DNA of 64,000 bases from Nectonema munidae (GCA_030549495.1 JAUIRK010000397.1:1-64000), one strand, 5' to 3'; positions 22,801 through 34,960 are shown, counted from the stretch's first letter. Numbers and translations: made by a program. The notes: generated by a model from the sequence alone, not told the origin.

Positions 22801-25800
22801 CGATTGATATGATTTCAAGGAACGTAAAGCTTCAAAAGCAACTCTAACAAAAATTTCTCATCAAAGTAAGTTTTCATCGTAGGAGGTTTTGGTGAATTTT
22901 TTTCCAGATTCAAAGATATCAAGATAGGAAAATGATCTGAAAACAAAGCATGGCAATTGAAAGCTAAACATTCACTGAAATTTTGATTGATGAAAATGTT
23001 GTCAATTAATGAGTTTGATTCACGCCTTGTTGGTAATGTGATAACAGGCTTATAAAAGCTAGATAGAATACGATTATAAAAAGAACTTACAGATGTGTTG
23101 TGTTCTAAATGAAAAAGGTTAAGATTGAAGTCACCGCAGACGATATTTATGTAATGAGTATTTAACTTGGAGAGAAAAGTAGAGAAACAGCCAATGTCTT
23201 CTTGGTTAGCAGATGGAAGCCTATAAAAATTATGAACTAAAATTCCTTCTTTCTTGCTAAGTTTTAGAAGTATAGAACAATATTCAAATACACCAGGCTC
23301 AACTACACTATCATAAAAAGAAGAGGCATAACTTCTCTCTACGTAAAATGCAAGTCCACCATGTAGAGAGACAGCACTATGCATACTAAAGAACTCATAA
23401 TTTTCTAAAGGATAATTAGTCTGACTAACTTCACACTACGTTTCTTGTAAAGCAATAGCTGCTACACGTGACTCTATTTTTCTATTTGTTGCATCAACGA
23501 AACACTCAAACTCATAAAACTTGCTTTTCAGTGATTGTATGTTTAAACTCATCAAGTTAAAGTTGAAAAAAGTGAATTGAAGGAGCTAAAATCAAAAACA
23601 TGGGAACTTTCGATGCCACAGTTGTAAGAATCAATATCAAAATTAGCATGAATTTCTACAAAGCTAGGAGACTTACTCATGGTCAAGAGTTAAACTTTTA
23701 ACGCGATTGAGTTCTACATGAGGGCAGTTATAATCCATAGCAGAATGCTGACAAGTAGTGTTAAAATAGGATTTACAACTGTAGCAAACATATTTCCATT
23801 TATCATCTTTGAAAGTGCAGCTTTGAGATGAGTGGGTATCAGAACATAACCTGCAAATTGAGGTAGTGTACCCAAAATATAGACAGTTGCCACATTGAAT
23901 GTGGGAAAAGAACTGTCTCATTTTCAATCTTTGCATCGAATAGAAAACAAAAAAATCGCATGACTTCAAATATTGGAAGATTTCTGCTGAAGTTTTAAAA
24001 ACACAGAGTTGCTTATGTTTATTGACCGGTTTCAAAAACACAATCTCAAGAGGCTGTCCTTTTTTAGCGAAGCTTTTATACTTATTCATTTTTCCGCTTG
24101 ATGATAGGAATGGAGGAGTCTTTCAAAAGTTTTTCTGCCTTGGAGAGACTTTTTGAATCTGGAAAGTTAACTTAGATAGCCCTCTTCGTTTGTCTTGTTG
24201 AAACAACCTTAACAGAGGATAAAGTATCTCTTACTTTATTATTAAAAAACTAGGATCAGAATCATCTTTTTTGACATATAGGACATTTTTCGTTATATTG
24301 CTTTTATTTTGTAAAACTTCTGAATATGTCGTTCTCGTACTTTGACTCGATTTATCATGATGAGGAGATGGCAAATCTGACTTGGCAAGTTTCAAAAATA
24401 AATCGTTTTGATCGTCTAATTTTTGATTTATCTTTCCCATTAAACTTTGAATAGACGAAAATGGTGATGACTCAGGGTTTGTGCATTCTAAACAATGCCA
24501 TCGAATTCCACAGTCACGAAACTTGTCGAGAGTTTGAAATAAGGTAGCATCAAAGGATTGGCAAGTAAAACATACCCATTTTAGACAAAAATCACACTTT
24601 AGCATTTCACTACATTCTATTTTACAATTTTCACAAGGCCACTTAGTTTGATTGGAAGTTTGTTATTAAAAATATATTTTATATTAACAAAGTTTGTTAT
24701 TAAAAATATTTATACAAGCTTTGGATATTCGTGTTATGTTCCCAAAATTCGAACTTTTGACTTTTCAAGCAACAAAAATTGAAAAAACCTTTATTGCCAA
24801 TTTGTATAAAAAATCTACTTTTTCTTTTTTTATTATGAAATTTAATTCAGTGCAATCTTTTTTTACACTTTATTCATGAAAGTGTTGTCTTTTTGTTCAT
24901 TAAAATCCAATAGGAATGTTTATTTCTTTTAGAACCATTGTTGAAAAGAAGGGAATCTGCGCTATTGATTGCTCATGGAATAACATACACACAATTCCTC
25001 CACAAAAGCTGCGCAGTAAAAATGCTCGCCTTCTTCCGCTTTTGTTCGCCGCTAATCCCGTTAACTTCGCCAAACCGAGTATTTTGTCATGCGTCGAAGC
25101 TTTTGCTGCCTCACTATTCATTTGTGGTGAGCGATGTTTAATTACAGACAGACTTGTACAGTATAATTGAAAACAGGCTCTCAATTTTGATTTAACTCGT
25201 GTCTCACTTTCGAAAATGAGAAAACTGTTGGGGACGAACACAATCGCAATGTTTTTTAAGCAAAATATTAGATTTTTAAACTTTCACATCGTCCTCAAAT
25301 AAAAACCAATATTTAATACAAAAATAATTGTTAATTTTTCTCTATTTATTTTTAAACAAAATTAAGATTTTTTGCAAAAATTAATTTTACTCAAATTATT
25401 ATTTGTATAAAACCATTTTAATCCATTTTTTAATAATATAACTTATTAATTTTTTAAAATAACTGTAATAAATAATACAAAAATAAATGAAAAATTTGTC
25501 TCTCGACTTTATAGATGCGAAATAGGACTCATTTAATTGTTTTTTTTTCGAAAGATGCACATATGTGAAGCATTTTATCCCCTTAAAAATTTTGATTATC
25601 ATTTTTTTGTTGGAATTTTTTTATCATGAATTAAACGAATGTATAGTTTTTATGCGGAAATATAATTATTGACCTTTGTGCAATATTATTTCCTATTATT
25701 CATTTTTTGCCTACTTGAGATAACGACCTTAATCAGACGATGTTTAACATTAAAGCAGAAGGCGTATGCTTATTAAGTTTTAACTTTATAACACTGACAA

Positions 25801-28800
25801 TTGATCATCAATCGCTTATTGTTATCAAAATCTATCTGTGCCAAAGCGACTGCAGTAAGCGCCTTTTAATTATAATTAACTTCAACTTTTCATTTGAATA
25901 TCGCTACCCAAATTATCGGCCACCATTATTATTATTATTTTTTGTTGGACACCTTTGTCTAAACCGCTAAGAACCGATCTTTTAAAAATATTGAGTTAGA
26001 GGGCTCTACCGATTTTTAGAGTACCTTGGAATCTTTAGATGCATACAAGCAGGCTTGTGGAGTCGGAATTTTATTGTCGGAAAATTTCCGACTCCGATTT
26101 CTACCGCTTAAAATCTCCTAAGTTGCCGACTCCTAAAACCCGGACTTTCATTTACCTAGTTAAGCTTTTGTGACGTGTAAGCCTTGTCAAGATTAATGAA
26201 ATAATGTTTGCTTAGGGAGTGTCTTGAACTCAAACAAACACATATGTTTATTGTTGAAAGATAATAATTATAATCCATAACGTGCTCTTTCATCAAAGAT
26301 TATGCACTTATTTCATATAAATTAATATTAGCTCTCCTCCTATCAACATCATTCACAGTTATAACGAGCGTTGTGGAGTTAAAGAAAAAATGTCCCACTC
26401 CGGCTTCAAATACTTTAAAAAACCAAATTCTTAATTAAAATATTTAAACGCTGTTCTTACTTCTATCTGTTTTGATCAAAAAAATTAAATTGTAGATATA
26501 CTACTCCATCACTACCAAATCTGACTTTACACTCCTTCGAAAAACAGAAGCTCTATTTTGGTATATAAGAAAGTAAGTAATGTCAATATTTATGAATCAG
26601 ATCTCCAGTCTCTTCAGGCAAATCATCTTCCATTTATTCATTCCAAATAACCTTCTTTTCTCATTTCACGCAAATCAATACCCGCAACTTTTAAGAAATG
26701 TTCTGGCATTTCCCTCAAGTCCGACAAAAAGCCAGGCATGGCCCATTAAAAGTCCCATTCTCTGATATTGCGAAAGCACTTGGGAAGGGACATGTTGAGC
26801 CGCCTCTAGCAGGGCTAAAACAAGAACTGAGTTTTATGAACCCGAACGGTTACCAAACACATTTTTTATGTAAGTGTCACAAAAAACAGCGGAATTTAAA
26901 TTTATTTAAAAAAAGAAGAAGAAAATATTTAAAAATAGCCCACTATGAAGTAAAAAAGTACAGAAATTCTTTAACGTAATTTTTCATTCTATTTAAGTTC
27001 AATAAAATCTTGCTAAAAATTTTCTTCTAGAGTTTTCATATTTTAAGAAAATGGATTCGTCCTCTATTCTTTTTTGAGTTTAAACAAAAGCTTAAATAAG
27101 CGATTTTCCCACTGAAGTTTTTGAATTTGAATATTTGTTTATACATTTTGGAACTGTCTCCTAAAAATATCGCACCTGGATTCCAGATCTAGAGTATTAT
27201 TAGTAAGTCTCATTTTGTTTTTAAAGTAACATATAAGCAAGGAAAAATACTATTTCTGATTCAGTGCTTGTTGAATTTATTGTCGATAAAGCAGCATTAT
27301 AATTGAGCCATTTCTTCTCTTTGCTTTTCTGAATCCTGAATTCTATTTTATTGCTTCGTATGATTCTAAATCACTTTTTTTCTAAAAAAATTTCCAAAAT
27401 TAGAAACGCGAAGTTTTTTTAGTAACATTTTCATTTATTCGAACCCATACCGTACTGCGATTTCAGAACAAACTCAGTACTGTGTTTTCCCAACACCAGA
27501 CTTCTTGATAACCTTCGATGACATCTCTGTGGTAGTTTTCAATGACACAGGTATTTTAAAAGAAATCTTAAAGTTATGCGTGTGATCTCGCGCAACAAAA
27601 TTATCCTTTTTGAAATTTTAATGATCTTGCTTCCTCTTTAAAATAAAGATTCTTCTTTTATTATCTTTTAAGAAAATTGTCATCTCTCTGTTTCTAGATC
27701 TAGACTTTTTCCAGCCTTGTCAATATTTTTTATGACTCTCATGTAAATCAGCTTTTTTTACCTGAGATGAGATATTTGCAAGGAATTTGCATTTATTAAA
27801 ATCTTCGCCTTCTCTCATATTTCATTCCTCCTCTCTTTCTTTTATTTTTTTCAAAAATGCCATTTACCCCAAGATCAAGTAAGAAATTGCAATTACCCTT
27901 TTCTCCATTTTAAATCCCTTTTTTCTTTATCAGATTACATTGCAATGTTTCGAAAATTCATTTTTATGCCACATGTTTTTTGTAGATTTTTCTTAAAAAA
28001 ATTATGAAAGTACTCATTTTAAATTGCAAACATCTTTTTCATTTTTATCGCGTATATAAGCAGGCACAATGAAAATCATTATTTTAGCAGACGCATTTTT
28101 TGAGAAATAATCGCTTTTACAACTAGATTCCCAGCAAGTGGGTTTTTGGATGTTCAAGCTATTTGTTCAATTCTACGTCTCCAATTTTCCCTATCTTGCT
28201 CGTCGCCTAATTTTATATTTCTTTCTCTCCATGGTATTTTGGGTCTTTCCTTACGCATACCTTTAGTTTTTTCCTTGTAAACTTTTTTGACCAATTCTTC
28301 TGCTGGTCTCCTACTTATATGGCCTAACCATCTCAATCTTTGTTTTCTAATACTTTTTTCATATCTCACAACTATGGAGAAACATTTTTTGAGAAAGCAA
28401 ATAAATACTAATTTATTCAAACATTTTATATTTTTGAAAAGCAAAAATTCTTCTTTCTTTATTATTTCTACTATCCTATCAATATTAAAAATGCAAATCA
28501 CACAAAATTTAATTTATGAAGGTCTATCAATGTGTTAGACATTTTTATTAGCAAAATAACAGCTGCAGTTCAAAACAATAAAAAATAACATATGTGATGA
28601 AAATCGTTCGCATTGTAGCAAAAGAGTATGTACTGTTTCTTACATATAGCAATGCAGAGACTTTCGGGTATTTTTTACTACGTATACAAAAAATTGATTC
28701 ATCGTTTTCCTCATTTGATTTATGAACGCGAAACCTCCATCTGAAGTTAATTGTACCAAAATCAAAAAAGATTTAAAAAAATCTATTACATTGACTCAAA

Positions 28801-31097
28801 AATTATATAACATCATAAGGCTGTTTAAGATCAATGGATCAACGGTTCATTCAAAAGAATATTAGATATGTGACTTTATCCCTTTTTAAGTTAAAATCTT
28901 TTAGCTGTTTCCCATTTTATCGATGCAAATAGGGCTTTTTTCTTTTGGATGCAAGAATTATGCATTTCTTTGTAGGGCATACCAGCAAATGCTCAAAGTT
29001 GCTGTCCAAGTTCAAGTGGGGCATGCATTTTTTACGCTTGAACTCGCGCTACCTTCCCCAATATGCGACTTGCAATGACGCGACTGATGTTGAAAATGCC
29101 CAAAATTTGATCATCTTGAGCGCAAACAACGAGAAAAATGCTTCACGCGAGAATAAAGATTCTGCTTCGGGTATTCCGATTTCTACTTTTCATGCGTTTG
29201 AAGCGCGTACATACGCCTTCTACCCAGCATCTGTGCATGCAATGCTAAGACTCACGACACATTACGCAAAAACACGAACACTTGCGGAAAATCACTTTTT
29301 GATTTTTGCTTAGATATATTAGAAAAAAGAACGCAAAATAAGATTATGTTTTCTTGGACTTTTATAAGCATATGTTAGATTACAGGGTCTTGCAACTTTT
29401 TGCTTAAAAATTACCTACTATGAAGTAAAAAAAGCACAAAATCTTTAGCGTTTTTTAAAACTTTAATTTGAATTTTTCATTCCATTTAAGTTCAATAAAA
29501 TCCTAAAGTTTTTTCCTAGAGATTTCCTAATTCAAGAAATTCAATTTATCACCCATTCTCCTTTTTGGAGCTTAAACAAATCCTTAATTATGAAAAATAA
29601 ATGATATTCCAGCTGAAATTTATGCTTATAAAATTTTAACTATGGTTCAAATTCTACCTACATTAAATTATTATGTTTAAAAGTAAGTTTTTGTAAAATT
29701 ATTTGAATATTTCTGTCTACTTGTTAAATTATTTCATAACATCTGAAGTCCATTTTGGCCCTGAAGTGAGCAATTCGGTAACGGTTGAAAACCCATCTTA
29801 TTAGAACATGATTTTGCAAACTTTTTAAAGCAATCGATTGACTTGATATAACTTTTCATCGTGTGAGAAGAATAAACAAATCTGGGAATGTTTTTAAATG
29901 GTGACCTGATAGAAAGTGCTGCCTAAATAAATCGACTCATTTTGTTTAGCACTTTTTCAGCTTCAATTTTAAATCTATTTTCTTCTACACGCTAGTAAAA
30001 TACCGACGTATTGGATCCGTTTGAGCAGGAGAGTATTTGGCCTATTTAATAATGTTTATATGATTGCTCATCCAATCAAAATGAAATAAATAATTATTTG
30101 GGCTATGAGAAAATAAAAAATTCTGAATGATGGAAAGAAGCGATGTTTTAAATATTTGAAATTAAAAATATTTGTCCTGCTCTCCTCCTCCATCTATTGA
30201 AAGAGAAACGCTTTTTAGATCCTTTTTTAATCAGGTAAATAATTCTAACAATTTTATAGGAAAACTTTTTTTAGTATGTGTAAAACTTCCATTTAGTTCC
30301 AATGTTCTCAAAGGAAACGCACGCGATGCGTAAAAATAAATAGAGATTACTGAGGACGTCTGCGTTCCCGTTTGGCAACATTGGAACTAAATGGGTTATA
30401 AATCTTTAATACTTAACCTAATTTTGATAACTTTATTTAAAATTTTGAACAATTTTTAAAATCATTTGTCGCGACTTTTGTAAAAAGACATTTTTTCCAG
30501 CGTGCACTTTCTTCGCAACTCTTAGAGTATGTGTGAGTATATTCGTATATTGAAAGGATGTGTATTTGAATATGTTGAGCGTAGTAGTTAAAATATATAC
30601 ATACATGCGTAAAGAGCCCCAGCCTCAAAATTATAGCACATGCTCCCCAACCCCTGTCCAATCATGTTTCAAATTGTCCGTGCATCAACATTTGATTGAC
30701 TTGATAAAGGCGCGTATACCTTTTCCTAGATCTACCTTCACAACGCGACGATGAAGCTACAGATGGCAAAGTTCACAACCCCAATTACTCCATCTTTTTC
30801 ACAGAAGAAAATAGCAAACTTTACTACACTTCTAAAAGCTTTGGAAGTAGTGATGATGAAGAAGACGAGTGGTTCAGCAGAGATCTGGACTCGACTCGCG
30901 GCGATTCCACATACGAGCTCAGTGGTAGCTTATGCACCCTAGAGTCTTATTTGGATTTGGATGGAGAACCTCTCTACTCCAAAGTCCAGAGTTGTTCAGA
31001 TGAAGAAAATGGAGTTGACGTTGATGGATCGAATCCCGAAAAACTGTTTCCAGAAGATTCAGATTTGATCAACTGCCACGATAACACTGTGATTTAA
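19565..31097 (+). CDS. TSR3: 18S rRNA aminocarboxypropyltransferase TSR3, four spliced exons (first exon not found)
   Basis: Exons 19565-19821, 24933-25126, 28976-29170 and 30730-31097 join at phases 2, 1 and 1 with GT-AG junctions. They sum to 1014 nt (338 codons with stop). TSR3 moves the 3-amino-3-carboxypropyl group of S-adenosylmethionine onto N1-methylpseudouridine in the small-subunit rRNA (position 1248 in human 18S), a late cytoplasmic step of 40S maturation. The joined product carries the family blocks in order: MWDFGQCDVKKCTGRKL, LSPFASQYLSPADK, AIDCSW, LLPLLFAANPVNF, LSCVEAFAA, SKFKWGMHFLRLN. The first listed exon has no ATG and opens after a good acceptor (TTCTTTTTTCTGAAG) in phase 0, so a short upstream exon must supply the start. 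The last exon adds an acidic, Ser-rich tail of about 120 residues, longer than I expect for the human protein. Introns are 5.1, 3.8 and 1.6 kb. Confidence 0.9.
21065..23600 (-). pseudogene. LINE ORF2: APE endonuclease and reverse transcriptase
   Basis: Endonuclease blocks are SLNIQSL, AIALQET, VCGDFNLNLF, NSLIDNIFIN and FSDHFPILISL. RT blocks are FFKKDDRRKVENYRPISLVP, SKVFEGVILTQL, DMSKAFDLVNHSLL, GVPQGSILSPLLF and FILYADDFCAYF, followed by the thumb and a C-terminal RKIFNRK region. The parts are spread over four to five frames, so at least four frame changes are present, including one just before DMSKAFD. The APE nuclease plus the YADD wording place it in the Jockey/CR1 group. Confidence 0.85.
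23673..24642 (-). pseudogene. LINE ORF1: PHD-like finger and zinc knuckles
   Basis: The N-terminal part (24642-24231) has WPCENCKIECSEMLKCDFC and the spaced Cys/His pattern of a PHD finger ending WHCLECT. After a break, 24089-23673 carries CGNCLYFGYTTSICRLC, CYSCKSYFNTTCQ and further Cys residues that resemble the paired knuckles of Jockey/CR1-type ORF1 proteins. In intact elements this protein binds the LINE RNA. At least one frame change and stop separate the two parts. Confidence 0.7.
24933..25126 (+). CDS. TSR3: TSR3 exon with the SAM-binding/acp-transfer core
   Basis: Acceptor TTTCTTTTAG, one base completing AAA (Lys), then TIVEKKGICAIDCSWNNI, LLPLLFAANPVNFAKPSI and LSCVEAFAASLFIC. This matches the human order AVIDCSW, LLPYLVAANPVNYG, LSCVEAFAA closely. 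The donor G|GTGAGC is phase 1. Confidence 0.93.
26045..26420. repeat. GGAGTCGG-type short repeat (MITE-like)
   Basis: Starts GTGGAGTCGGAATTTTATTG with AAAATTTCCGACTCCGATTT following. Near 26370-26410 it has GTTGTGGAGTTAAAG and CCCACTCCGGC. Short elements built of GGAGTCGG and CCGACTCC motifs are dispersed in many animal genomes. Its exact ends and superfamily are not clear. It lies in TSR3 intron 2. Confidence 0.5.
28154..28355 (-). pseudogene. LINE reverse-transcriptase C-terminal fragment
   Basis: The minus strand reads SIRKQRLRWLGHISRRPAEE, then a basic stretch, then QDRENWRRRIEQIA. This is the tail of a non-LTR retrotransposon ORF2 (the RLRWFGHVxRR, then DRxxWRxxI signature shared with craniofacial-development-protein-2-like RT tails). 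Only the extreme C terminus remains, in TSR3 intron 2, antisense. Confidence 0.75.
28976..29170 (+). CDS. TSR3: TSR3 exon, end of the conserved domain
   Basis: Acceptor ATTTCTTTGTAG in phase 1, giving G-HTSKCSKLLSKFKWGMHF then RLNSRYLPQYATC and VENAQNLI. The family motif is LLRKFKWGxxFLxLNxxLLxxYAxC. The donor G|GTATTC is phase 1 and leaves a G, which the next exon completes as GAT (Asp). Confidence 0.9.
30730..31097 (+). CDS. TSR3: TSR3 terminal exon, acidic tail
   Basis: Acceptor ATACCTTTTCCTAG in phase 1. The exon reads LPSQRDDEATDGKVHN, then SSDDEEDEWFSRDLDST, and ends FPEDSDLINCHDNTVI and a stop. It has no known domain. Assignment to TSR3 rests on the strong acceptor, the matching phase, the strand and the lack of any other gene between. 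TSR3 proteins often have acidic C-terminal tails. It could instead be the last exon of another gene. Confidence 0.7.
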
Positions 31098-31895
31098 TAG
31101 CGGATCAAAGAAAGTTGTTGATTAATTTTTTCAATTCACAACCACACCTGCATATACCATGTTTACTTGAGGTTCGCCCTGGACTTAAATTAAACATGCA
31201 TGATATTGCGTTTCATATCATTCATATAAATTCCTTCTTTTTCCATCATTTTTTTTATCGATTCGTTTTAATGTGCTTCAAAAAAGTCCCATTTTATTTT
31301 GTTGTTTCAAAAGATAAATGTCTTTTTACTTCATGCATTGTGTCACTATTTATTCCAGATCCTAAATTTTGCCGATAGATAGATATTTCTAATCTTCAAA
31401 GAAAAATATTTTTCATGATCATTATTTTATGTTTCTTATTAGAAAATTTTTTGTGATCTACGATTAGTTACTTACTATCCAATAAAATAACTAATTGTAA
31501 ATAAATAACTAATAAAAACTAATTAACTAAACAAAACATCCTAAATTGATGAATTCTCTTTTTAACCAATAAACTGACAAATTAGAAAATCCTATAAATT
31601 ATAAAACTAACTTTATCCAACCTAACCTAATTAACTAACAAACTAGTTAAACTAACTAAACATTTTTTAAAACATGCATTAACTATTTTTTAACTCCTTT
31701 CTGGATAATGTAATTCCAAAATAAAATAAGAGACTAAAAGATCTTATTTTTAATGTCAAACTAATGCTAGAAATGGCTAAACTTTTTTGTTTTGGACATG
31801 AAATTGAAGTTTATCACTATGGTGCATTGTTTTATACTAAAATTTGGCCATTTGAAATTCACACATTGCGAATAATAATCGGCACGATCTAGATC
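31098..31895. other. TSR3 3' flank with AACTAA-rich simple sequence
   Basis: No clear polyadenylation signal directly after the TSR3 stop; AATAAA-like words occur near 31480-31500. Between about 31440 and 31670 the DNA is a degenerate AACTAA/AATAACT simple repeat. No gene seen. Confidence 0.4.
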
Positions 31896-31899
31896 TAAA

Positions 31900-34800
31900 A
31901 CTATAGAAAAAATTTTTATTTAACAAAAAATATTTACTATATTCAATTCAATTTATTAAGAAAAATAAGGAAGTTTCACTTTAGTGTGTATACACTATGT
32001 ATAGATGAGAGAAAAACGTAGATATATATAAGAAAAATTGTATCACGAAGAGAAACAATATTCGATGATAAATAGATGGAGTTGAAATTTTAGGTGACTT
32101 GTGAAAGATGACGGAACAATAGTTTTTTGAAATCTGAAATGGAAGTCATAATTCATATGGATTTTGGAAGTTTCTTGAACATAGATGCTGCCTGAGATGC
32201 GTAGTTTTTTTTAGAGTAAGATTTCTGGCTCGAGATGGGGGTATATTGTTGAACTTGTTGATTGTGAAGGTTTTGTTTATGTTGATCAGTGTGTCTTTGA
32301 AAACTGATATAAGGAATCTGTATTTGAGAAACATGTTTCCTGATAGCATTTTTGCTCTTTCGAAGTGTGATTGAGTTATGTTCACTGTATGTTTGATATT
32401 GAAGGTGAACTTTATAATATTATTGTTCAATCTCTCAAATTTGTCTAAATCTGACCTCTGGATTAGAGGGTAATAAGTTTCTATGCAGTAATTGAAGTTA
32501 TTTAATATGTATGCATTTGTAAGTTTACATTTGTCCTTTGAGTTGAGTATGTTGAAATATTTTTTCAATAATATAAGGGAAAATTTGGATTTTTTAATTA
32601 TCTTTGAAAAGAAATGATTTACTTTGAACGATGATGAAATTTCGAAGCCAAACATGCAAAAATTCAATTGTGACTTTAGGAAGGAGGGGTTTAATGCCAT
32701 ATTTTGTTTTATTTTCGGTGAGAAACTTGTAGTTATTGTTTTTGAAAGGTTCGGTACCATGTGATTCTGAAGGCACCATTCATTAACTTTATTTGTCGTT
32801 ATTTTATTTATTTCGCAAAGTGTTCTGTGGCATGTGTGTCTGGAAACGCAAAAAATGTCATCAGCGAAAAGGAATACTTCAGTGTCTTCGTTATCTATAA
32901 ACGGAATTAAGTCGTCCATGTAAAGATTGAAAAGGAGAGGGCTAAGGAAGGAACCTTGAGGTAGCCCTGTTGTAGAGTTGATTGTAGGAGATAGATTTTT
33001 GTTGATTAAAATTTGATAGGTTCGTTCGGAGATGAAGGAGTTTATGAGTTGTAAGCTGTTTGTATCAATGTTAAACTTTATTAGTTTTTTATCAGAAGGC
33101 GATGATTTACGTTGTCAAAAGCTTTTGACATGTCATAGGAAGTTATTGTGACGTATTTATTTTGATTCAAACTATTGAAGATATTTTGTACGATTTCTTT
33201 GACGCAAGTGGCTGATGAAGAAGACTTTTTGTAGCTGTATTGGTTTTTATGTAGTAGAGCGTTGGCGGTCACATAACCAGAAAGTTGCTGGAAAAGAATA
33301 GTTTCAAATACTTTACTGATTGCATTAGAGTGAGCGATGGGACGGTATTTTGTTATCAAGTGTTTTGAACCCTTTTTGTGATGAGGTGTGATGAAGTTGT
33401 GTTTTAGAAGTGAAGGAAAGTTTGAGTGTATTATGGTTATATTGAAATAATGAGTGAGGATATCTGATAAGAATAAGGAGCAATCCTTCAGTATGTGCAT
33501 AGGAAATGGGTCTAGAAAGATAGTGTTTTTCTTTGCGTGGTGAATAGTCTTTAGAATGGTAGAAGAAGTGATTTTTTCGAAAGTAAGCGATATGTTGGAG
33601 TCTTTATGGATTGAGGATAAAAAAGTTAGGTCTTCGTTGTTCGCGTAAGGATGCTTTGATTCAGATGTCATTTGAATTAAAAATTGTTTGGTAAAAAGTT
33701 CGTAGAGTCTTGACTTATCTGTGATAGGTATGTTATTTTCCGTGATGTTGATACAATTCTGAGATTCTTTTTTTGAGATGGGACTGAGTTTTTTGATAGT
33801 ATTCCACCAGGATTTTGAGTTGGAGTGATCAGAAAGTAACTTTTTAGAGTAGTGGCTGATTTTTTTCTTTTTAATTAGATTAGCAGTGAAATTGCGTGAT
33901 ATTTTAAACTTTTTGAAGTTAAAGTAGCTTTTTGTTGCTTGGTATTCTCTAAATAACGTGTTCCTTTTGTAAATCTGTTCCCAAATTTCTTTATCAATCC
34001 AATTTTTTATTGGGTCGTGAGGAGTAATTTAAAGGACAGCAAGAATTAAACACATCATATATTGTTTTCAAGACAATATCGAAGTTGTGAAAGTTTGTAT
34101 GGATGCTTTTTTGAATGCCATGCAGTGTAAGAAGTTGTATGAGTGTTTGAGTTTCATAGTTTTTGTAGCATCTAGTCAGTTGCAAGGATTTATTTGAAGT
34201 GCTTGGGAAGAAAACTACTTCTACGAAGACTATATAGTGATCGGAGATTGAGTAAGGTATAGCGTGGGTTGATTGGATTAGACTTCTATCATTGGTGAGG
34301 ATGAGATCTAGCTTTGATTTGTATTTACCTTTCTGATATGTGTTACAACTTGTGTGTTGCGTTAGCTCAAATGTGTCTTTTAGTCTAATATAATCTTTGT
34401 AGCATTTACTTTTTGTAGTCATAAATGATTTATAGTTTAAATCGCCGATAATTAGAAAATGCTTGTAGTAGCGTGGTGCTAAGAAACTATGGAGTCTTTC
34501 AAAATAGAGGAGATCGTTAGGAGCTCTATACGAAACAAATACATTAAGGCTTTTGCAATTCTGATGTACTTGAAAATGAATGGTTTCTGATAGTGCATTA
34601 TTATCTATATTTGTGAAGGGGATTGAGTTGTGAATGAGGCACAGAACTCCACCTCCTTTTGATTTTTCCCTGTCTTTGCGAATAACTGCATAATTTTGAA
34701 AGTTTGGTGTTTTATCAGTTTTTATGGTATAATGATAATCCTTTTCTTTTTTCTAATGATTGAGAATGTTTTTCGATCGAGGTTACCTCCTTTCTTACGG

Positions 34801-34960
34801 GGAAAGAATAGTAGTAGATGATGTAAAAATGTTTCTTCAAGTAATTTACTCTTTTTTTATAGTCTAACATTTATAAGCATATTTTTTTCTTAATAAAAAA
34901 GAAGTTGAATATTGTCTTACACGTGATACAGAGATACAGTTGCCTTCATCTGCCATTTTA
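31900..34960 (-). mobile_element. Second non-LTR retrotransposon (LINE, APE type), broken
   Basis: The minus strand encodes an endonuclease (GGGVLCLIHNSIPF, FLIIGDLNYKSF, KSKLDLILTND, SISDHYIVFVEVVF; 34700-33990). This is followed by reverse transcriptase (TKYRPIAHSNAISKVFETIL, YDMSKAFDNVNHRLL, VFLFADDIFCVS; 33671-32146) and a C-terminal RT tail. It has an FADD catalytic core instead of the YADD of the element at 20.5-24.7 kb, and the sequences are clearly different, so this is a separate LINE family. At least three frame changes break it. ORF1 is not recognised, so it is probably 5'-truncated near 34.95 kb. The 3' end is not sharply defined. Confidence 0.8.
32146..34700 (-). pseudogene. LINE ORF2 (endonuclease + reverse transcriptase)
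   Basis: Readable segments are 34422-33994 (endonuclease), 33671-33081 (fingers and palm up to DNVNHRLL) and 32919-32146 (FADD through thumb, ending RSRNFQNPYEL-like). The bridging PQGS block is visible around 32950 in another frame (on the minus strand TTGPQGSFLS-like). In life this protein nicks DNA and copies the LINE RNA. This copy cannot. Confidence 0.75.

Larger units (their letters stand above)
20520..24663 (-). mobile_element. Nearly full-length non-LTR retrotransposon (LINE, Jockey/CR1 group) in TSR3 intron 1
   Basis: Antisense to TSR3. From 5' to 3' it has a PHD-like finger (CENCKIECSEMLKC, then CDFCLKWVCFTC), Cys-rich zinc knuckles, an APE endonuclease, reverse transcriptase with YADD, and a 3' UTR ending in a TTC-rich tail (TTTCTTCTTCTTCTT on the minus strand at about 20524-20540). 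The 5' end breaks off inside ORF1 at about 24663. A short direct repeat (TTTGTTATTAAAAATAT, twice) lies just beyond that end. ORF2 is broken by several frame changes. The copy is fairly young judging by its long readable frames, but dead. Confidence 0.85.

Noticed and set aside
26580-26979. Overlapping plus-strand frames of 61 and 93 codons in TSR3 intron 2.
   Set aside because: No homology recognised, neither is conserved-looking, and no splice sites fit the TSR3 phases.
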